Positions 1 to 11,300 of a stretch of 64,000 bases of DNA are shown here, piece by piece. The notes under the pieces are model-generated. The model ran no database searches. It saw only the letters and a program-made list of their open reading frames with translations, and was not told the origin of the DNA. Numbering within the stretch: position 1 is the first letter of the stretch; each line of letters starts with the position of its first letter. Location of the stretch: positions 17,739,261-17,803,260 of the forward strand of contig NC_003074.8 in the NCBI RefSeq assembly GCF_000001735.4, given 5' to 3'. This stretch comes from Arabidopsis thaliana (lineage: Eukaryota; Streptophyta; Magnoliopsida; Brassicales; Brassicaceae). The translations under genes were made by a program, and so were the position numbers.

Positions 1-14
1 CGAATAGAACTTAC

Positions 15-152
15 CTTAGAAAACGAGGTAGATGAAGATAAGGACAAACAAGAAGAACCACCACCTTCCACAGTCGCAATTACACGAGAGGAAGATATCA
101 ACATGTGCCGACGACGACTTTTGTGTCTCCGCTCACAAACCCTCCCATGCAT
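15..152 (-). CDS. SUO: First coding exon of SUO (left paralogue), partial gene
   Basis: This 46-codon exon starts with an ATG whose A is at 152 and ends in AAG followed by a GTAAG donor at 14–10; the rest of the gene lies left of the window. It matches the first exon of the SUO-like gene at 8975–9112 almost base for base, with one silent Arg codon difference seen. The peptide begins MHGRVCERRHKSRRRHM, then has a Ser-rich stretch before the BAH domain of the next exon. From memory AT3G48050 (SUO) is a nuclear and P-body protein with BAH, TFIIS-N and GW motifs that acts in miRNA-directed translational repression. The SUO name rests on locus order, since the body of the gene is not visible. Confidence 0.85.
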
Positions 153-600
153 AGCCTTCTATCATCTTCTCCTTCGAACAACATCAATATCCTCAGCAAA
201 ATCCAACAAATCCTCAAAATTCCTTTTTCCCCCTGACAATATTCGATAACTTTAGATCCAAAAACTTATCGGTGAAAAAAAAAACCTAATTTCGCGACGA
301 AATGGATCAAATCTCTAGGGCTTCGATTCCCGATCCGAAGATAACAAAACACAGATCCAAAATCAACAACAGCGACAGCGAGTAATCGAATCAGCCTTGT
401 TTCGATCCAGGAATACGAGATTTTTTCTTCGAGAAATCGCGTAAGCGAACCAAACACCAATAAATCGAAGAAGAGAGAGAGAGAGAGAGACGGGGCGAAA
501 AAGGGGAAAGGTGACTTGGACGAGTTCGGGCGGATCGGGTCGGGTTAGAGAGAGGAGTTGTGGATGGAAGGGGCAAAGATAACGTGACAGTGCGGTGACT
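153..600 (-). promoter_or_regulatory. 5' leader and proximal promoter of the left SUO copy (duplicated block)
   Basis: This stretch is nearly identical to 9113–9530 upstream of the right copy, including the GA/CT-rich tract near 475–492 and the GGGTCGGGT-type motif near 530–545. Homology ends abruptly just after GGGTTAGAGAGA (about 553 here, about 9525 there), which marks the right edge of the segmental duplication. Confidence 0.75.
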
Positions 601-1730
601 TAAATGAAAAAACAATATGGGCGTGACGTCATCTCCAATCTTTTTCAGGTGACATAGGGACTGGAGAGATTAAGAGGTGGGTGAGTGACGGACGGTTTTG
701 ACCACGTTTCCTTACTCCTTTTGACTTTACTTTTTTTGTTTTTGTTTTACAATTAAAATTTGATTCTATGCAAGCCGGTTTGAAGAACCGAAATAAACCA
801 AAAAACTTGTCAGAAGTTTTTTTTTAATTGTCCAATTTATATTATTTTTCAATCGGGTTTAAGAAATTGTGTATAGTCACTGTTTTGTGTTTAAAATAGA
901 GTGATGGCCAATTCATTCGGTACAACTTGGTTATATTTATTGTCTCAACCACACATAACCATTCATCAACTACAAATAAGTTAGATGAATAACTACTTGG
1001 ATTTTTGATTTGTGTGTTTGTATATTCTTCCACAAAAAGTTGTAATATTGCATATCACTAGTAAAAACAAGTGCTATATGATAAGTCGATTAACAAAAAT
1101 GGTGGCAAAACAGTTTTTTTTTATAATTCTTTCACAAAACCTTATGCCCCTTTAGAAAAAACGAAGTTGTTCTTTTACCGTCAAAACGAAACCAAGCATC
1201 CATTGAATCCACAGCAAAATTGTTATGTTTAATGTTGCTGTCAAAATTTGTTTTCTTTTTAAAATTAATAGTATTTTTAGTCCATTTTTATTTTTTCTTA
1301 TCATGTCGTTATATTTAATCGGTATCTCTTACCACATCTAACCGCATCATTGTTTATTTTACCGAATTTCTATTTTTGTATCATCAACTGAATTCACAAA
1401 AATAGTTTTTGAGGACCAAAAGACATGGGCCTTTTGTTTCAACCATATTTTGTAAAATTGCATGTTTTTCTTTTTTGGTCGCACTATATTGTGTAACCAA
1501 TTTTGTTTTAATCCTAACAACATCTCTGTCTCTCTTCTGTAACCAAGTTTGAATCAGCAATCCCTCTCTCGATCCTAATATATTCGCCTTCTCCACATTG
1601 GGGACTATACGAATTCTTAGCTATCCAATATTTATATCCCGTTCTGCCTCATCCCGTACTTGACCAAAGGCATTGCGTAGTTCAAATCCGTTCCAGAGTT
1701 TTTCGTCATCACTCCTTGCGAAATATATCC
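600..1730. other. AT-rich intergenic DNA, no gene seen
   Basis: Upstream DNA of the left SUO copy. It has no similarity to DNA upstream of the right copy. Open frames here are short and lack codon structure. I see no tRNA, terminal repeat or other named feature. Confidence 0.6.
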
Positions 1731-1734
1731 ATAA

Positions 1735-2580
1735 GCATGAATAGTTATACTAGGCTGACTATATTTTTTAAAAATTGACTACAAAAAATAGATTTTGAGT
1801 GTCCTCACTCTCGACAAGTCTGGGAAATGTCTTCGATTCCTGTAATAGCAGGAAGCTTTCCTTTAACCTCGGAATTTTCAAATCTTCATTACTTTTTTTG
1901 TGGATTACCATCTCCAATAGATGAGAGAGAGGGAAATAACTTTTATGCATGGATTTTATAGTTTATTTGGAAAGATAGGAATAAAAAGGTTTTCAAAGGT
2001 TTACAATCAGAACCTTTAGATATTCTAAATGTCGCTTTGAGTGAACAATTATTGTGGGATGCGGCCCAACTGGAACCGATTGAATCGAATGTTACCAGGG
2101 TGTCTATGGATCAACTGACTCATTCTATTAGATGTAGGGTTGATGGATCATGGAAATCTTCGGATCTAACCATGGGATTAGGATGGTGGTGTTTTCAAGG
2201 AATTGATCAAACAGTACTCTTATGTGCAAAGTGCCTCTGGAGGAGCCCTTCTCCCCTTCACTCGGAGCTGGAAGCTTTAATTTGGGTTATGAAGAATATC
2301 CTTTCACGAAGGATCGACTGCCAGACATTTGAATCAGATTGCACAGAGCTAGTCTCGATGGTGCAGTCTCTTGAAGAATGACACGCTTTCTCCAATCTTC
2401 TAGATGAGTTTGGATCGCTCCGTAATATTTTTCCTCTTTTTCGATATCTTCTATTTCTCGTTTGAGTAATATTAGGGCGGATTGTCTACCGCGTTTTTCT
2501 AAATTATTATTTTCTGAAGTTACGTATCTAAACTCTTTTCTTCCAGATTGGGTAACCAATCATGGAATCATCTTTTAATT
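1735..2580 (+). pseudogene. Fossil of a non-LTR (LINE) retroelement: zinc-binding and RNase H-like remnant
   Basis: Read in one main frame, 1788–2380 shows the typical end of a plant LINE polyprotein. First comes a zf-RVT-like tail (FECPHSRQVWEM), then an IWKDRNKKVFKG motif after an in-frame TAG, then an RNase H-like segment with CRVDGSWK, GLGWW and SPLHSELEALIWVM. After the stop near 2380 the homology continues in another frame with a degraded N(R)ADC-type motif and a TLFFQIG-like end. The uninterrupted part (2037–2381) would give 114 residues. Stops and frameshifts mark it as dead. Neither the reverse transcriptase core nor ORF1 is present, so this is a 3' fragment. The exact ends and any target-site duplication were not found. 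Confidence 0.75.
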
Positions 2581-2854
2581 AATGTGTGGTTGATAAAAAA
2601 AGCCGGATTGCAATAGCGTTGATAAGGCTGCCTCGTTGAAAGATCTACATCTACATATCTGAATTGATAGATGGTTACCTCACATTTTGTGCCTTTAAAA
2701 GGGTTGCATTTTTCTTGATGAATTTGAGTGCCAAACTTGGTGGTGACTTTGTCTGCAGAAATTAGTTCTTGTGCAGAAAACATCACCAACTGGGTCGTAC
2801 TTTCGTAGTTAATCCCCTCAATAGGTGCCTAGCAGCGAATGCCCAACAACTTCG

Positions 2855-3026
2855 CGTTATTTCTGAAAACTTCATATCTATTTTCTTTTAGGTCGAGCTT
2901 CATTGGAACCAAATGGTGGCTCATCCATCTATTACTAAAGCTATACAGCAGGTGGACAAGCCATCATCATGTTCCTGTGAAGCTCGATCTAAAAGACTAC
3001 AGATTTGAGATTTTCAAAAATAACAT
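2855..3026 (+). ncRNA. MIR843: MIR843 precursor fold-back
   Basis: Two arms, about 2855–2931 and 2950–3026, are imperfect reverse complements along almost their whole length, leaving a loop of about 18 bases. Positions 2887–2907 on the 5' arm match my memory of mature ath-miR843 exactly (21 nt, starting UUUAGGUCGAG). The facing strand at about 2973–2993 pairs with it with two mismatches and one G:U. Pairing also extends past the duplex on both sides, for example GTTATTTCTGAAAAC against its counterpart near 3008–3025. The mature sequence is on the plus strand. From memory the locus is AT3G48057. miR843 is not broadly conserved, and the long self-complementarity is typical of a young miRNA gene. 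Confidence 0.85.
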
Positions 3027-3184
3027 GAAGTACATTCTCCACACTTCCTCATGTTAATCACTTCATTTTATCTCTCTATTTCACAATCTCTCTGGTTTTT
3101 GTGCGTTTCTTCGTTGAAAGTTATTTGCTTTTGTTGAGTTAGAATGGCTTCGTGGTGCCGTTGGAAATTCATTCATGTTTCATG

Positions 3185-3455
3185 TGTGATAGGGAGAGGA
3201 ACTCCGCAAGCATATCGGAGCGACTTATTACATTGAATGTAGCTCAAAAACTCAACAGGTACACTTGTACATGTGTGTTTGGAAATTTAGGAGTCATTGA
3301 CTCTTTACTTGCAAACTATATGCTTCTTTGGTTTATGGCTTTTGCAGAATGTGAAAGCCATATTTGATGCTGCTATCAAAGTAGTAATTAAACCAGCAGT
3401 GAAACAAAAGGAGAAGAAGAAGAAGCATAAGCCTCGCAACGGATGTCTCTCGTAA
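3185..3455 (+). pseudogene. 3' fragment of a type-II ROP (Rho-of-plants) GTPase gene, intron retained
   Basis: After an intron-like AG near 3188 the frame reads [18 protein letters not shown] and then KTQQ to 3258. This is the ROP effector-proximal helix and the conserved ECSSKTQ guanine-binding loop. A GT–AG intron follows (about 3259–3348), then [16 protein letters not shown], a Lys-rich stretch, and GCLS ending in TAA at 3454. The Lys-rich tail and GCLS resemble the palmitoylated type-II ROPs (ROP9/10/11). The switch regions and P-loop are missing, and the reading stops where an intact protein would continue. Because the intron is present this is a DNA-level duplicate, not a processed pseudogene. 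The likely source is ROP10, which I remember as AT3G48040, just left of SUO. Confidence 0.8.
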
Positions 3456-3459
3456 CTTG

Positions 3460-3973
3460 AAATAATCTTCACTCTTTTAATATATAACTAAGATATTATG
3501 TAATACTAGACATTGGTTATCCAACCTTTAGCTTCTTCATACAGTTTTGTATGTTTGTATAACGATTATAAATTGGCTTCTCTATTGTGCAGAAACATTC
3601 TGTGTGGGAAGAATTGATGAGTCAATTCCATCTGATGATTGTTCACTTCTTTTTTTTCTAATTGCCCAGTTTTGTGGTTCTGATGAGTCGGAATATACAT
3701 AGACTTTGGCAGAGATGAGTATATGTGACCCTGATGTTTGTTTGTTTCGAATTGGTTTGACCCTTATAGAATTAACTAATCTTGTGTCTATAGTACAACC
3801 CCCATCACCTAACGCAACACATGTAAGGCCACAATGCCGAAGACTTCTTTTATAAATCATTTTGAACACACTCAAAAGCCACTAACATTTGTTTTATCGC
3901 TAGTTTTTTGAGCCGGTGTATAGAGATAGATACACATGCATGAAAAATGACCTAAAGTGTGTTATTGTTATTG
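3460..3973 (-). other. 3' flank of the SUO-like gene
   Basis: This lies between the ROP fragment and the TGA of the minus-strand SUO-like gene and probably holds its 3' UTR. No separate coding gene is supported. Confidence 0.5.
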
Positions 3974-6900
3974 TTATAAGGACTGCCTATATCCATCCCA
4001 TCCTCCTTCCGGTTCTTTCCTCTTCAGAACACCACCTGACATTTGATACATTCTTGCTTGATCCTCCTTCGACGGTACGGAAGCAGATGAAGATAATTGC
4101 CTTGATACAAGTGTTGATTCGTCTCTTCCCTCTGTTTCATGACCTCCAGGACCAGAATTTAAGTCAAGTCCTGACCTAAACCATTTCGCGCTATTGTCCA
4201 AAACACCGCCATTGCTACCACCGTTTGGGAGGCCAACTATATAAGGTCTTGGGTAATTAGACGGAACTGGAACTCCAGGACCCAATATTTGAGAGTTGAC
4301 ACCGGGGAAGTAAGCTCTCCCGCTTGAAGAAGAATCCATGTGTGCTGTAGAAGCACCAGGGAAATTCGCTGGGGTAACGGGGAAGCTATTTCCAAAAGGA
4401 AAGACAGGATACTGGAACGTTGTGGACTGAAATGGCATGGCTGGAGACGACGACAAAACAGGACCCCTGTACCCTTCAGGGGAAAATGAGGAAACACCAG
4501 TTGTTGGACCCAACATTCTCTGTGGGCCACGAGTGGCAATCATTGGAAAAGGCTGATCACCTCTCTCAGGCATAATTGGAGGCATGCTCACAGCTGAATA
4601 AGCGTTAGCAGCAGGAAACCAAGTTGAGAAACTAGCCATGTTTTCGCCATTCACTCGAATTCCAGAGAGAGATGGTTGTGATGGCAAGCCACTTCGTGAA
4701 TGTTGATTTAGAACCATCGATGGCTCAACAGCTGCATCATCACCCACAGGTCCATCATTTAAATCAAAATCTCTACGACCACCAGTCGATGGTAATTTAA
4801 CCTGCTGAAAAGATGAATCTAGCCGATGACTACTGTTCATTGTGTAGCTGTTCATATCAGTTAAATCATCAACTTTGTTTAGATCAAGGCCTCCAGAAGA
4901 ATGATCAAGGGCGGAACCCATGACCCCAGAACGTACTTGGTCAAAATTATTTGTGATACCAGATGTACAATTTGTGGGATTTCCAGATCTTTGGGAAGCC
5001 AAATCTTCAAGGACTCTCTCGTCAGGTACATTCAAGTCAAAATCCAGAAACGTCCTTGTCTGTTTGCCAGCAGAAGTAGATGCATCAGATGTAGAGGTAT
5101 TGTTAATGCTCAGTAACACATCCTGAGCTTTTCTTGGCTCAGCTGGGCGGAAGGCACTAGTGGCAGCAGATCCTCTCCAACCAACAGCCCCTTTATATCT
5201 CAACAGATCTTCAGGTGGAACAAACGGACCTTTGACGGCAGCAGCAACAGTAATGGATGCAGGAATTCCACTAGATACAGGAGCCACCGGAAAAGGTAAG
5301 GTATTAACTGGTTGTAGAGGAGTAGGCGTCAAAACTACAGATCCAGAGAAGTTATTTGAGTCCCCATGTTGTGCATCGTCTCCATCAAAACCTTCATTTA
5401 GATCAAATTCAACTCTGGCATCCATCTCAGAGCCAGCTGAAGCTGAAGCTGCAGCTGAAACGGAAGAAGCATCTCTGGCAGCAGACGTACATTCCCCCGC
5501 TTCATCTCCATCAGCATCACTGGTTTTAGGCGCATTCGGTCTCTTAAGATCCTCTGCTTCTTTAGGTGATAATCCTGGAGTAGCTCTTAATCCTGAGTAC
5601 CGTTCCATGATTTCAATATTTTCTAGATTCCCCTCCACAGGCTCAACTTTACCTTTAGTTACAGATGAGTCCAAACCGGCTGAGGCATCCTTTACAGCTC
5701 CCACAGAAGTATCAAAATCCTGCTTAATCTTCTTTATATCTTTTTGGTCCATATGATTAAACGCAATATTATTGACCATTTCAGTTATAGGTCTATCAAT
5801 GCTTACAGCATCCATACCCCTTGAAATCCCAGAAGAAACGGGTACATCTTCTTCCACTTTTTTAACTAGCTCAGAACTCAACGCCGTTGGGGGTTTCTCT
5901 TCTTTCTTATCATCATCAACACCTTCCAAGGGAGTATGTTCAACAGCCACAGAATCTACCATTTTACTTACATCTCTACATTCGGTTAGCATTGAGCTTG
6001 CTACTCTTTTTGTTAAGTCAGATGTGCAATCAGCCTCTGATTTAACATCAGTCTTTATATCCTTCACTTCTCCAGAGTCACTATCATCCAAAATATTTTC
6101 CTTAATGACTTTTGTGGGTAAAGGAGGCGAAGCAACGACACCATCTGAATTTTCATTGCTCTCTAGGCGCTGATCCACAAACCTTTGCAGATCTTCAGTG
6201 TCTGAATTCGAGCTCTTAACACGATCTCCGGTCTTAGATTCATTTTTTATCTCTGACTCCAACTGTGTGCCACTACTGCTAACATGTTGCTCACCTTGCT
6301 CATTACTGAGAGTGGGGCGAACAGCTTGATGTTGCTTATGAGGCAAGCCATCCGAAGCCATTAGCTTTGTATTGTTCCCTACAGTAGAATTTTCATTCAT
6401 CAAGGAATTTGGAGGCTGAGATACTGAGGGTGATGCAACAGGCGATTTAGACATCTCATCAGCAGCAACACTAGCAAGAAGATTCATTCCAACATCATCC
6501 GAACCAGCCAAAGAGGCATTTGTCTCAGAGTATCTGACACAACTTTCAATCAAAGCATTCATCGAACTGAGTGTTCCGCCATGTCTTTCTCCAGATTTGA
6601 ACTCATTTCCTAATGAAGATGTGGCTTTAACATTCCCAGATGCTTTATCAGAATCCTTAAGAGCCCCTTCGCGCTCATCACCAGCAACAACAAGTGGTGA
6701 ACCAGTTGCCTCTTGCGAGCCTGTCAATATATCTTTTAATTCATTGCTTTGCCAAGACTCGGCATTCAAGACAGAGCTCACATCAGCTCGATAAGAATGA
6801 TTTTTTTCTCTCCAGTTATTGTCACACAGTTCCTGCTTCACCGTATGCACAGGTGAAGAAACTCTGCTATTCACTGGTGCAGGGTCCTCCAAAGAGCCTC

Positions 6901-9112
6901 CACTCACACTTTGAGCAGGACTTCGACCCCGCGGCAGCTTCACAATCAATTTATTACCGGAACCCTCAGTCAGAGGAACCTCAAGAGTCTTTTCAGATGT
7001 CAAACTTGATTGAGAAATTTTCTCAGAAGGGACATTCCTGTGTGATGAGAAGCTTCTACTCAAACCAGCTCCCCTAGGGGATGCTGACGAAGACGAACCT
7101 TGAAACACATTGTTTGACTTCCGATGCCTTGAAGAGCCACCGGAACACTTCTTCAAAGTTGAACCAGCAGTAGAGCTTCTTGCATCTTCTTTTCCACATA
7201 AATTGCCTGTTTTAGCATGCTCGCTCGAGCAAGACTGACTATTATTGTGCGACTGACTGGAGCTGCTACTTTTCTCATCCTTTACTGCAGCTAGGACTTC
7301 AGATACACCACCAGCCCCAGCATTTCGCTGCTGTCCATCTTTAGAAACATTACCACCTGATCCCGGAGAAGGAGCTGATCTTGTGGAGCCTGGCGACGTG
7401 GCTACACACTTCAGGTTGTTTTCCACCTGTTGTTTGACCGAGACAGACTTAGAAGCATGTAGGTGTGATGATGATGTCTTGTTTGCCTCCGCGGAACCAC
7501 CTGAATGCCTTCCCCCATGACTCAGTCTTCCAGGCCAGGAAACACCCTGGTTGGATCCAGACTTCGCATCCATTTCTGCCTCAACTCGTTTCTTCCAAGT
7601 GTCAACCAAGCTCCTTGCTTTTTTCCCAATCTCTGAATTTTTATGTGAGCGTAGATGATTAACAGACTTTCCAATGTTACAAGTCTGAAGCGCGTTGAGA
7701 TTCACCGGTAGCTTATCAAGAGCCCGAAGTAAGACTAAGAGGAAATCGTCTACTAGCCTATCACTGTCTTTGGGACTGCCCCCATCCCCAACTTTCCCTT
7801 TATGAACTTCCTGCAGCCACTCATCAAACACGGGTAATCCCCTGAGCTGGACAAAACGACTAAGGCAATCAAACCTGTTTGTCGCTGCTACAAACCCTGC
7901 AAGAATCGCACGGCCAACTAAGTCTATTTTCTTTTCATTCCTCTCAGGCAGCATGAGCTGAACCAATTTTTCAACTCCTTCAGAATCCACCAGACCACCT
8001 TTCTCTGTAAATTTTAAAATCTCAGACGTTAAACCGCTTTCGGTTCTGAGGGGACCGGAACCACTGTCATCTACTCGACTAGAACGTTCCCGTTTAACAG
8101 ACTCAGAACCATGATCCATACGCTCTCTTTTCCTTCCCTTACTCTGAGAGAAAAGAGAGTTGTTGTTCTGGATGCCATCTTTCGGTTGTGATGTTGTTGG
8201 ACTATTCATGGACTTTGGAGAACGACCACCCTGCTGTAATGTTGTATGCATTTCTGAACGAGTCTTACACAATAACTTGTCTACTTCTAGTTGTCGATCC
8301 TGCAAAGAGGAAAAAAATGCCTTAGTTACCAGAGAAAGCCATAAATCCAAATAGAAGAAGGCAGTTGGTGATGAGTTATAATCTCACATCAATATAGTCT
8401 TGATCAGTCAGCCACCATAAGCGCTCGTTTGTAACGTCGTAAACTCGCCGACACACAAACGAGCTGATACCAGATGGCAGTTCAACACCTCTTGGAAGGA
8501 AGGCAACTTTACACGGATGCAGTAAAGATGCTGCAGGTATATTATCCTCGTGAAAGGAATAAAAGAGTTCGTTCGGCTCAGCCTCTAGAAGGATACCTTT
8601 GCCAAGTTTTAATTCAGTGGGTCGATAAAGCCAATTAACACCCAACTTCAACTTATCTTCTTCCTCAGCAATGATCAAGCGAATTATCCCAATGAACGGT
8701 GGACAATCCTGTGGTGGCTTAAACAGAGCACAGTCACCAACACTAATTTTGCGCCCGTCCTGCTAGTGACAGCAAACACCAAACAAAACTATAAGTCGAA
8801 GAGCAAACCCAAAAAAAAAAAAAAAAAAACTCATTTTCTCGAATCAACCAATAGAATCACAAAATCCAGACGAAATTTCAAAACTTTGGGCAAACCCATC
8901 CACCAAAACAGAAGGAAACACGAAAGAAAAAAAAAACGCCTGAGGAAATCGAAACGAAATCGAATAGAACTTACCTTAGAAAACGAGGTAGATGAAGATA
9001 AGGACAAACAAGAAGAACCACCACCTTCCACAGTCGCAATTACACGAGAGGAAGATATCAACATGTGCCGACGACGACTTTTGTGCCTCCGCTCACAAAC
9101 CCTCCCATGCAT
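3974..9112 (-). CDS. SUO-like BAH / TFIIS-N / GW-motif protein, complete (AT3G48060)
   Basis: Three coding exons (9112–8975, 8759–8388, 8299–3974) join in phase 0 to give 1611 residues. Exon 2 plus the start of exon 3 encode a BAH domain (about residues 47–170, with VGDCALF and RRVYDVTNERLWWLTDQDY). A TFIIS-N (LW) helical domain follows at about 258–385 (LTSEILKFTEKGGL, then ARSLVDTWKKRVEAE). The remainder is long, Ser-rich and probably disordered. Two GW motifs (AVGWRG near residue 1210 and GGWDGY nine residues from the end) fit the AGO-hook idea proposed for SUO. At least five DLN motifs lie in the C-terminal third (EFDLNEG, DFDLNVP, LDLNKV, DFDLNDGP, LDLNSGP); two fit the DLNxxP EAR repressor consensus. 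It is probably a nuclear and P-body factor in miRNA-guided repression or chromatin-linked transcription. Function is inferred from its paralogue. Confidence 0.93.
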
Positions 9113-9530
9113 AGCCTTCTATCATCTTCTCCTTCGAACAACATCAATTTCCTCAGCGAAAATCAAACAAATCCTCAAAATTCCTTTTTTCCCCAGACAA
9201 TATTCGATACCTTTAGATCCAAAAACCCACCGGTGAAAAAAAAAAACCTAATTTCGCGACGAAATGGCTCAAATATCTAGGTTTTTTTCCAATTTCCCGA
9301 TCCGCAGATAACAAAACACAGATCCAAAATCAACAACAGCAACAGCGAGTAACCGAATCAGCCTTGTTTCGATCCAGGAATACGAGAATTTTTCTTCGAG
9401 AAATCGCGTAAGCGAACAAAACACCAATAAATCGAAGAAGAGAATAGAGAGAGAGAGAGAAACGGTCGAAAAGGGGAAAGGTAACTTGGGAGAGTTCGGG
9501 CGGGTCGGGTCGGGTTAGAGAGAAATATTA
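9113..9530 (-). promoter_or_regulatory. 5' leader and proximal promoter of the SUO-like gene
   Basis: Near-copy of 153–553, with a CT-rich leader (GA repeat near 9448–9462 on the plus strand) and small indels in A-runs. Both paralogues therefore kept the same core promoter, while everything to the right of about 9525 is unrelated to the left copy. Confidence 0.7.
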
Positions 9531-9539
9531 CTGAGTGTC

Positions 9540-11230
9540 ACAATCAAGATTATGCATGTCGTTCTAAATATAGATAGGAAACTCATGGGTACATTTCGAG
9601 TTATTCCAACCGTTAGGTGGATTCTGAAAACGAACCATACTTTCTAACATTGCACATTACTACTCATCATGAGTTGTTAGCATGTAATATCTATCTATAT
9701 AAACATGTGTTATGTTTTTAACCCAAAACCAGTTTCGCTAATATAATCATAATTCGGTACGAGGTTTTATAAGCTGAAATTTGGACTCCCTTTGAAGTTT
9801 ATAACACTAGTCACTAGTGCATAATTAAGCTCACTGGACATTGTTCGTTTACTTCGATCGATTAGCCAATGTAAACTGTTTGGAAAATGCTTAGTTCAGA
9901 CTTCATACTAATAATAAAGTAATTTATTTGATCAGTTGTTGTCTAGGAAAAAGGTAACACACATATGTGTATGTATATGTTTGCTTTTTGAATTTAACCT
10001 CGACTTTTGCATTGCAGCAAACAAACATACTTTTTTTAATATTCCATTTACTCAGAAATCTCTTTCTTTCATCGAGAGTGTGTGTGGCGTTACCTTTTGT
10101 ACACAAGAACTGCAATTGATGTGAGATAACATATCAAAACTCTGTTTGTATCTCTGATCCATAAAAGTCTTTTTCCATTGATGCGTGTCTTGCTCTCTTT
10201 TTCAGGTAGATTCCCGAATATTATTCTGTGGGTTTTTGTTTGTTTGTTGTGTTAAGTCAGATTCTGCTCAACTTCACCTTTTCTTTTGAACCATCGTGTT
10301 GGTTTGTCTATTTCGAGTAGGATTTATTCTTTAATTTCAGTTTTTTTTCATTCTTTTCTTGATTTCATATTGAACAGTGTGTTAGCTTGTAATAAAGTCA
10401 TAAAAGCTTGTTTTTTTTGGACAATTGTGGAATTAAAAAACATTCCACATGTTTCAGCTTTTCATGTTGATAATCTGTCTTCATGCCTTTGGAATTGTTA
10501 GAGTGGCTTGAAGGATTAAATCCAAATCCTTGTATTATTATTATTTATCGGTCAATCTTAGACACTAGCTTATACTCTCTGTTTGTGTCGAGTAGATCAA
10601 TTGGTCTCTCTTAATGCACTTGATGTATCTTTACGTAATCTTAAATGGTTCACTGATCGATTGAAGTTATATACACTCTAAAGTATGGTAAACCATGTAA
10701 CTGATTCACCATTACAAGTTACATGTCATTTCACTAAAATCGATTTTTATCATCCTATGTCATTTCATAACTTAGAACTATGTTGATGCAATAAAAAATA
10801 TTGTTTAACATGTTATTTTTTTTCTTTCTAAAATTTAATGTAATTTGTTAATTAGCATTCTTACTTTTTTCATGTTGCTACCTAAGATTTCTTATTATAG
10901 TAGTAATTAATTTTGCAGGTTAATGTTCAAAATACAATAAACTAATCATGACTTAGTTAAAAACTTACCTAAATGTTGTTCAACTCTCATCTGCAGTTTC
11001 CTAGCTCCCTAATACCAATTTTCATAAGCTATTTTAACCTGTTTAATTTCATGTTTTGTTGTTACATCAAAATATAAGATAAAAATGTGTTTGATCGATT
11101 CATCAAATTGAAAGAAAGAGACACAACTTTGACTTTGTGGTTTTGATGTTTTTCTAAATCATTTAATTTTTTCTGTAACCAGAAGAAACCCAGCTGATTG
11201 ATCTAGAAGCTCGCTGATATTTGTGAATCA
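9540..11230. other. Intergenic DNA, no gene seen
   Basis: AT-rich DNA between the divergently transcribed SUO-like and RING genes. Short frames at 9924–10124 and 10286–10501 lack homology and codon structure. No repeat ends or RNA genes were recognised. Confidence 0.6.
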
Positions 11231-11243
11231 TATGAACTATCCT

Positions 11244-11300
11244 CACGTGTAGTCCACCGTACGCCACCGTTTTTAAATGAACAGAAGTTTCTCACACGTG
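11244..11300 (+). promoter_or_regulatory. Paired G-box/ABRE elements upstream of the RING gene
   Basis: Two CACGTG cores, at 11244–11249 and 11295–11300, both sit in the context CACGTGTAG and are 51 bp apart, about 320–370 bp before the RING gene start codon. Paired ACGTG elements at this spacing are typical of bZIP (ABF) or bHLH binding, so abscisic-acid or light control is possible. No binding data are implied. Confidence 0.55.

Noticed and set aside
5160..6173. Plus-strand frames of 198 and 133 codons inside the SUO-like gene
   Set aside because: They lie antisense to a long, Ser-rich exon whose composition keeps the opposite strand open; peptides are low-complexity with no homology.
8766..9236. 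156-codon plus-strand frame with a Lys-rich start
   Set aside because: Driven by an A-run and the antisense of exon 1 and leader of the SUO-like gene.
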